A stretch of DNA of 64,000 bases from Hyalella azteca (lineage: Eukaryota > Arthropoda > Malacostraca > Amphipoda > Hyalellidae). Positions 57,711 to 64,000 of this stretch are shown here, one piece after another; the first letter of the stretch is position 1; every line of letters begins with the position of its first letter. The stretch covers positions 248,001 through 312,000 of the forward strand of contig NW_025944327.1 in assembly GCF_000764305.2 (NCBI RefSeq), given 5' to 3'. The notes below the pieces were generated by a model. That model did no database searches and was not told the origin of the DNA. It saw nothing but the letters and a program-made list of their open reading frames with translations. Position numbers and translations under genes: made by a program.

Positions 57711-59100
57711 GTGACCGGACGTTCCTAACGTCAAAGATGGCCTTGCAAAAAAGGTGGAACGTCAGTCACGAACCCAATATCTAATAATTCTCTTAGAACT
57801 AGTGGTGCAACAAAACACAGTTTTCCAGTCAACACTGAGATTTAAAACACTTTTATTTGACATAAACTAGGGCACTTTAAAACCAGGAATTTAACAGTTA
57901 TAGTCTAAACAAATTGACGGAACAGGTGGCTCGTAATTTTTTTTTTTAGTTATTCTTATAGGAGCACTGGAAACTAGTCCATAAAGCAAGCCCCTTGCCT
58001 AAACTGGCTTTGATTGATACCTAACAGTCTAACAGCTCAGTAAAACGTGGTAAAGGGAACAGTGAAAATTCCGCTCGTAAATGTAGCCTAGTAGGAGCGA
58101 GGGCACGTTGCGGATAAATGAGCAGAAAGCCAGAAACCGTATCAGCACATCAGCTAGTCAATAGCTGCCACAATATTGGTACGGGACGCCTGTCGAAGAC
58201 CACCACTGCCGTGCTTCGAATGGATTATCATGATCCCTTCCCTGAAGAACGTAGCCTACAACACATCTTGACTGTGACATTATCAGCCACACGCCATCAG
58301 ACAGATCACATCCATTGAATTAGATCAATCAGCCCACAGGAAAATAAGCCTGGCGTCGTATGGCCCAGCGTAGTCTGCCAACACGCGAAAAAAAAATTAC
58401 ACCACCCGGACGGAGCGCGCCGGAGCCGTCCGTATCTGTCCCGTGTGTCGAATCAGCCCACGGTCGATCGGCCACGCGTCGTACGACGATAAATTTTAGA
58501 GCAGAACTATGCTATCTGGAACCTAACCCCAGATGCTGTGAGCTAAAAGTTACGTAAGTTAGCGAAGCTGCGGGTAGTCAATCGCCGGCGGACGATAAAG
58601 TTTGGAACAGTTATGTTCTTGTTAAGAATAAGCACCCCCGTTAAAATTATAATCGGAAAAATTTACAAGGAATTTCTTACACGTGTTCGTCGCAAAAGAA
58701 AAAAATTTAATTTTCTTTCATGCTCAACGAGTTCTTCCATTTTTTTCACCTAATCAATGGTGATCTAGTAGACCATTGCGTCATACACTCATCCAGGACC
58801 AAATGGACTAGGTACGGGAGTAGCTAGAGATCATGCAATTTATACGCGTGTTGAATCAGCCCGGGAACCATTTACCAGTTGAATCGAGACTTGACCCAAC
58901 GTGTTCCCAGTTTCAATTTTTAATCAGCACTGCTACATATATAGGTTTGTGACAGCTTCAGGTCGCTGTTAGAAGTATTGCTAGAAGATTAAAAGCAAGC
59001 CAATTCGTTGTAGTCTGTGGGGCCCGCCTCGATGAAATTTAGTATTATTGCTAATTTGAAGGCGACGTCTAGGCACGCAAAGACAATCAGTGCTCGAATC
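57711..59100. other. No gene seen; one small duplication
   Basis: A GACGATAAA-type block is repeated near 58484 and 58591, and GAATCAGCCC recurs at 58330, 58451 and 58854. Possibly an unrecognised transposon. Confidence 0.35.
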
Positions 59101-59109
59101 GAAACGTGA

Positions 59110-60440
59110 TTCATACTAGACTGATCAGTAAGAAGCCTAATTATGCAATGAAAATTGCCACAAAGGATAAGAAAAAAATTTCTACAAGAAATTATACTCG
59201 ACACAGCAAAATGTCCAGAACAAAACTACGAATGCAAGGTAGTGGTAGCGAAACGCTTCGTACAAGTAATTCTACGTCCTACGTTTCAGCTAACTTTCAC
59301 CTGGCACGTATTTCTCGCTGCTAAGTTAACCTTCACAACCTGAAGGTAACAGTACTTGTGATCCGCGACCAAGAGCAACAACGGTACACACTCTAAATCA
59401 TGCTGCACGAAAGGCTAAGCCAGTGCAGGCTTACAAAAGGTTTCCCTAACTTGCTCGTCACCTCGAGTTCTAAAAGTCTAAAACATTTCGTAGGAATAGC
59501 ACAGGACTATAAGTCCCTACCAGAGGTGATCAGAATTAAAAGTACCCGTCAAACCGGGACATCATTAGTCGTTGCGGAGAGCAACTTTCCGAAATTCCAT
59601 AGGAATCAAGCTCGGCACAATGAGTCAAACTTTCCTGAAGTGCCAAGGAAAAATGTGTGGCCCATAATAACATCATCATATCTAAGAATCACTTCGTCAA
59701 ACAGTCATCAGACAGCCTCGCCTCGCGTAGGGAGCGCGATAAAAAGATAGTATTCAGCGAACATCGATGAGAAGGATTCGTTCACATTTCAGCAAATGGA
59801 AATTGTCCCGATGTAATCCTTAAAGAATATTTGCATTCAATTCTCTGCTGGGATTCAATCTGAGTGCAGCCTGAGAAGAATCTCCTACCGTTACCTAGCG
59901 CAAAAAAAAGGAATACATAATCTTCCATTGACATTCGCCTCCACAGATAAGTATTGGTCCTGCATTCAAAGTTTTACTTAATACATCACTGCTAACAAAG
60001 AGGCTGATAAATGGGGACCAGCACTTAACATGAAAACTAAGTGACGGTGGAAAACTTCCTCAGGAACTTGACGATTGAAATTACTAATGCATCGTTGCTC
60101 GGGACCGGGACGAATAAGAAATTCTCAACGAACTAAGACTCCAGAAAAATGTTTTCCACAACCATTATAATTAATCGTTGCACAGCGGACGCAAAAAGTT
60201 CAACAAACAAAGAGCAATATTAAGTCCTTTCCTATGTGTCACTAACAAAGCAGACATCTTCACTAACAACATTGAGTGAGTGGTAGGACAGACGTCCTCG
60301 AAATGTATACCTAAACGATAGAACAAAATTCGCACTGTGTCTAGAAATACTAACGGTAAAGAAAGAACTAAGAATATATACAGAAGCAAAAACAGCATAA
60401 AATGAACCTGTTCCACCAAAATGTTATTAAATAGCATAAA
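59110..60440 (+). mobile_element. Possible Ty1/copia retrotransposon relic
   Basis: Weak similarities in the expected order on the plus strand: KHFVGIAQDYKSLPEVIRIK resembles the end of the copia integrase block (FVGY-QDSKAYRV), and CVTNKADIFTNNIE near 60235 resembles the end of copia RNase H (PTNKQIADIFTKPLE). The frames are broken and no LTRs were found. Low confidence. Confidence 0.25.
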
Positions 60441-62134
60441 AAACTGAAAACTAAGCATACAAATCCCATAACAGGGACTTGTTTTCTAAGAAAAAGTTTG
60501 CGGTTACACTTGCCGAGCATCTCAAGTTGGGAGAAAGTAGCCGCGATTTGTACTGAAGTCGAGCAGCTCAAGGGGAACCAGACGAAGATTCTCCTCCAAA
60601 TCACGATGTACATATGAGTTACAAATAAAAATATGCCAAGTAATTCCACCCATTATAAATAAAAAGAGATGCCGAACTTAATCATAGCTTCCCTTGAAGT
60701 TCCTTCACTCAAAACCAACACACACACAAAAAAAAAAAAAAAACGTTACAGAAATTAATACACAGATTTGCGATCACGTGGAATGTAATTAGTTATAATT
60801 ATTCTCATCGTTCAGCGAGCACAAGTAACAATAACAACATTTACCGATTTAATAGTTAAAAATAGGCCAATAATTAGAAAAATGGGTTAGGAGCGATAAG
60901 ATCTGAGCAAAATATGAGAGATTCTGACACATGAAAAACATTACATCAATTCGAATAAATACTAACAAGAAGCAATCATCTTGAAATTTAACCCAGTAAA
61001 CAAAATTCTAAAATGGATCTCTCCGTAAATTCCTTGCGATTCTCAAGTGAAACCAGAAAGTTCACAGAAGAACGATACGAAGTATCACAGTTAACCACCA
61101 AACCAGCAGAATGCAACAAATCATCTACTTTATTGCTATACAAGAGTTGTCCTTGTTTCGAACGCTGTCTCAACAATATTTTAACATATATATTGGCCTA
61201 GAAAAGCTGCTTATCTGATGTGTATAGCCATGCAAAAATTAGGACTTCATGACAGGAAAGAAATTTTCAACACACATCATGGATTAACTCCAGCCTATGT
61301 TGGATGGATTCAACCGATCAATTAAATACAAATTTATTAAATACTTCCAACTCTGCATTGATCGAATAATGACTTTCAGGCACGAAAAATCAACGTGTAT
61401 AGTACCATATTTTCATCAGATCAGACAGTAAAAAAAACAATGCCTTGCACTCACGAAGCCCAGCACAATCACACGTTTCCGTGGACTTTAAATCGAAATT
61501 TGATAAATTTATTGACGTTAACCAACTAATCGAGTTGAAGTCTACACTGAATCAGGAAGCGCGCAACACTAAACGTTATCTACTGAGTTATTCAAGTAAC
61601 AGACATACTATAAATTTGTGTCGTTCTAATAATCGTGCAATTGGCATGAATATAACTCAGAAAAATTAGTAACTTGGTGCATTCCTTGTTGTCGATATAT
61701 TAATAAAAATCTCTGAGCGAGAGTAAATTTGGCTGAAGGGTTCATTATAACTCATCAAATAAAAATAAATCAAGCATAGCACCAAGCTATGAAACTTTTA
61801 CGCGTGTGGAGCAAAGAAATACCTACACCAGCAAAGAAAATGACTATCGATCAACAAATCCTCAGACAAAATAATGTTTGATGAAAAAATCACACCGAAT
61901 CGTTCTGAATTCATCTGCGTGCTGAGCTTGATGCATCAAAATCGGATGGACAACGTAGAAATAATATAAGAATTGAAACAAGAAAAGAATTTAGACATGG
62001 CAACATGAAGGACTGGAGCGATCGCTAGGAAGATGGTCTGGTAATCCCGCAGCTTTATTTGGACACGTCGGGCATTCAGAGAGCAGAGTAAGTGGGCTGG
62101 ATGCTGGAGTTTGCAGAACACGGTTTACGTGGGT
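60441..62134. other. No feature seen
   Basis: AT-rich; short open frames only, including a hydrophobic minus-strand frame near 60370-60650 without recognisable similarity. Confidence 0.4.
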
Positions 62135-62372
62135 GGAGTGGGTAGCAGGGTTGACGTTAAGGCCCTGGGTGGGCAGCAGGGTTGACGTTAAGGCCCTGGG
62201 TGGGCAGCAGGGTTGACATTATGGCCCTGGGTGGGCAGCAGGGTTGACGTTAAGGCCCTGGGTGGGCAGCAGGGTTGACGTTAAGGCCCTGGGTGGGCAG
62301 CAGGGTTGACGTTAAGGCCCTGGGTGGGCAGTAGGGTTGACGTTAAGGCCCTGGGTAGGCAGTAGGATGGCT
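62135..62372 (-). repeat. 31-bp array, about seven copies, abutting the 62.4 kb exon-like island
   Basis: The minus-strand unit is CTGCCCACCCAGGGCCTTAA followed by CGTCAACC. The first copy merges with the island sequence (CTGCCTACCCAG). The unit length is not a multiple of 3, so it is unlikely to be coding. Confidence 0.92.
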
Positions 62373-62383
62373 CCAGGAGTCAC

Positions 62384-62434
62384 GTAGTCGCCAATCATGA
62401 GTGCGCTGTTCACAGGGAAGTTGCTGCTGCTCGC
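62384..62434 (-). CDS. Candidate exon following the 63.6 kb island, 3' limit uncertain
   Basis: The acceptor TATTCATTCTACAG precedes a frame reading ASSSNFPVNSALMIGDY and then VTPGAILLPTQ, in phase 0 as required by the 63622 donor. The end is unclear. A donor at GACTAC/GTGACT would give 51 nt and keep phase with PIP5K exon 1. Alternatively the frame runs into the 31-bp array and meets TAA, which would make this a terminal exon of a different gene. The frame is clean and the codons look coding, but I do not recognise the protein. Confidence 0.4.
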
Positions 62435-62544
62435 CTGTAGAATGAATACATCGTTAATCTTCATTCATTTAATAGAATTGATGCGTGCATTGCTCGAACT
62501 ACGGAAAAAAATAAGCTACAGCTAAACTACCGACGTCAGTGACC

Positions 62545-62905
62545 ATCAGCGCGTTCAACCCCTCAGAGGAGACTTCTGACGCGTGTCTGTGCTCGTCAGA
62601 AGTTCTAAGGGATTTCACGTTCCCAGGGAGATTGTTCCTGAGCGTCCCACCGCTGAGCTCGCGGTGTCTCAGTTGTGGGGGTTAAGTTATTATGTAGGTA
62701 GGATTCCTTACATTTCCCTTCTTGTCTCTCTGTCTCCAAATGCTGTCGGTCTGCCTGAGGTTGGAGCGCGACCCGGACATGGGTCCAAATTGACAGCCAA
62801 CTTATCCCCGTTTAACAAGGGGGGACCCGAAGCCCATGTTTTTTTTAACTGGGTCTAGGCCCCGCCTCGCGCTGTGATGCGAGGCGGGGAAGGTCAATAA
62901 CAACA
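62545..62905 (+). mobile_element. Possible retroelement 3' end with terminal hairpin
   Basis: A GC-richer block ends in a perfect 11-bp hairpin (CCCCGCCTCGC...GCGAGGCGGGG, 62859-62888) followed by AATAACAACAACC, which resembles a short microsatellite tail of a LINE or SINE. The open frame before it (62583-62858) is not recognised. Confidence 0.3.
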
Positions 62906-63125
62906 ACCACCCAGTTCAACAAGGAAATTATTTAAAGAAATGTAAGTAATGTGCTGGAAAAATAGATATCGTCTTTTAATCTACTCATTTTCACAAGAGA
63001 GTGATGCTTTGACGATTATGAGAACGAAACCTACATTGTACTGAAAGTTACTCAGACATCAGTCTACCGCAGTGATTACGCAACGAATCAGCGAATTGTT
63101 CTAACATCTCAGTATGGTTTCCTAC

Positions 63126-63440
63126 AGTCACGCACCTGTCTGATCACCGTCACGCGCCTGTCTGACCACCGTCACGCATCTGTCTGATCACCGTCACGCG
63201 CCTGTCTGATCACCGTCACGCACCTGTCTGATCACCGTCACGCACCTGTCTGATCACCGTCACGCATCTGTCTGATCACCGTCACGCACCTGTCTGTTCA
63301 CCGTCACGCACCTGTCTCATCACCGTCACGCACCTGTCTCATCACCGTCACGCACCTGTCTGTTCACCGTCACCCACCTGTCTGATCACCGTCACGCACC
63401 TGTCTGATAATAGTCGTTCATTTGTCTGATAACCTGCTGT
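63126..63440 (-). repeat. 22-bp array, about 13 copies, donor-like unit
   Basis: The minus-strand unit is CAGACAGGTGCGTGACGGTG plus AT. The nearby candidate exon ends CAGACAG/GTGAGTGATG, so the unit looks derived from that donor. Confidence 0.88.
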
Positions 63441-63458
63441 CACGCTCCTGTGAGTGAG

Positions 63459-63601
63459 TAGCCATACTTTCAAAACTCGCTCAAGTACACGTAGCGGCCG
63501 GTCTTTAGCATTTGATTGGTGGATTTAGATTGAAAAGCCGTCAGTGATTGGCTAAAAGAGTTAAGAATTCTTAAGAGTTTTAAGAATTTAGAAAGTCTGG
63601 C
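63459..63601. mobile_element. MITE family GGGCCATACTTTCAAAA, copy C
   Basis: AGCCATACTTTCAAAACTCG on the left, with the inverted counterpart ending AGAAAGTCTGGC on the right; internal sequence matches copies A and B (GATTGGTGGATTTAGATTGA). It sits between the candidate exon donor and its array. Confidence 0.72.
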
Positions 63602-63621
63602 TCGTGATGAGCATCACTCAC

Positions 63622-63788
63622 CTGTCTGTGGTTAACGAGGTGCTGCAGGGGCGCGTAAGCAGGTCCAGCGTGGTGGTTGAGGACAGTCGCGGCCGAGACG
63701 CCGCCAGAGGAGGCTGCTGCTGCTGTGCGCTGCGGCGGCCGCGTCCCGACGATCGTAGCTGCTGGGGCCAGCTGAAGCCCGGATGCTC
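63622..63788 (-). CDS. Candidate exon, Ala/Pro-rich, unassigned
   Basis: This GC-rich island in AT-rich DNA is bounded by an acceptor ATCGTGGCAG and a consensus donor CAGACAG/GTGAGT. The minus-strand frame reads ASGLQLAPAATIVGTRPPQR, then an Ala/Ser stretch, then LNHHAGPAYAPLQHLVNHRQ, and ends in phase 0. I do not recognise the protein. It could be an upstream PIP5K exon or belong to another gene on the same strand. The intron just downstream holds a MITE and then a 22-bp array whose unit resembles this donor. Confidence 0.5.
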
Positions 63789-64000
63789 CTGCCACGATAA
63801 CATCAATAAGTGAAAATGCTTCAATAAATAAATAGAAACGCAGAGCCGATTTCTTCATTGCAATATTTTTCAACAGTTCCATTACTATGCAAAGCTATGA
63901 CTTTCACGAGGCAAGGCAAATAAGATATTAAAAAATTATTGTCGATAATTTTTCCTCTCGCAAACAATTTTCTTGCATCGATGTTCTAGGATCAAATCAC
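63789..64000. other. Upstream of the candidate exon, no feature seen
   Basis: AT-rich intron-like sequence to the window end. Confidence 0.4.

Noticed and set aside
60368..60649. Hydrophobic minus-strand ORF resembling a membrane protein
   Set aside because: AT-rich composition gives Phe/Leu/Ile by default; the opposite strand has weak copia similarity.

Overview
This is eukaryotic, intron-rich, AT-rich nuclear DNA with abundant minisatellites, MITEs and decayed LINEs. Spliced exons, Helentron-type non-autonomous elements and Jockey/CR1-like LINEs suggest an arthropod, most likely a crustacean. That placement is inference; no species-diagnostic sequence was recognised. Three single-N positions (21352, 22314, 23661) lie at or inside repeat arrays and probably mark assembly joins.

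The one gene identified with confidence is a type I phosphatidylinositol-4-phosphate 5-kinase (PIP5K) on the minus strand. I could chain nine exons by homology and splice phase: 56004-55905, 24804-24752, 22627-22475, 21858-21683, 21180-20955, 19595-19536, 6472-6368, 4857-4777 and 4205-3946. The 3' exons lie beyond position 1. One exon (called exon 8 here, between [10 protein letters not shown] and [13 protein letters not shown]) is absent from the readable sequence. A tandem array at 5535-5712 still carries what looks like its last codons and splice donor. Two further exon-like islands (63788-63622 and about 62434-62384) may be 5' exons of this gene or the end of an upstream gene.

The most striking pattern is that many tandem arrays are seeded on splice junctions. 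At the donors of exons 3, 4, 5, 7 and 10, and at the acceptors of exons 5 and 10, the adjoining intron contains tandem copies of the junction itself. These copies include 5 to about 60 nt of exon sequence and an intact-looking splice site. The exon 8 ghost array and the array next to the 63.6 kb island fit the same rule. The locus therefore carries dozens of decoy splice sites and may have lengthened its introns by repeated duplication of its own exon borders.

Layout. 1-3800: LINE fragments in both orientations, with a coding-like palindrome at the left edge. 3840-6472: PIP5K exons 10, 9 and 7 with junction arrays and a MITE. 6473-19535: a 13-kb intron with minisatellites, five tandem CRE-like sites and a Helentron-like element. 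19536-24804: exons 6 to 2, densely packed with arrays. 24805-55904: a 31-kb intron holding many minisatellites, a long foldback element, two more Helentron-like elements and an intronless ORF of about 804 codons (42299-39885) on the same strand. That ORF is not recognised and may be a nested lineage-specific gene. 55905-57710: the first recognised PIP5K exon, next to a decayed LINE. 57711-64000: a possible copia relic, MITEs, two arrays and the two exon-like islands.
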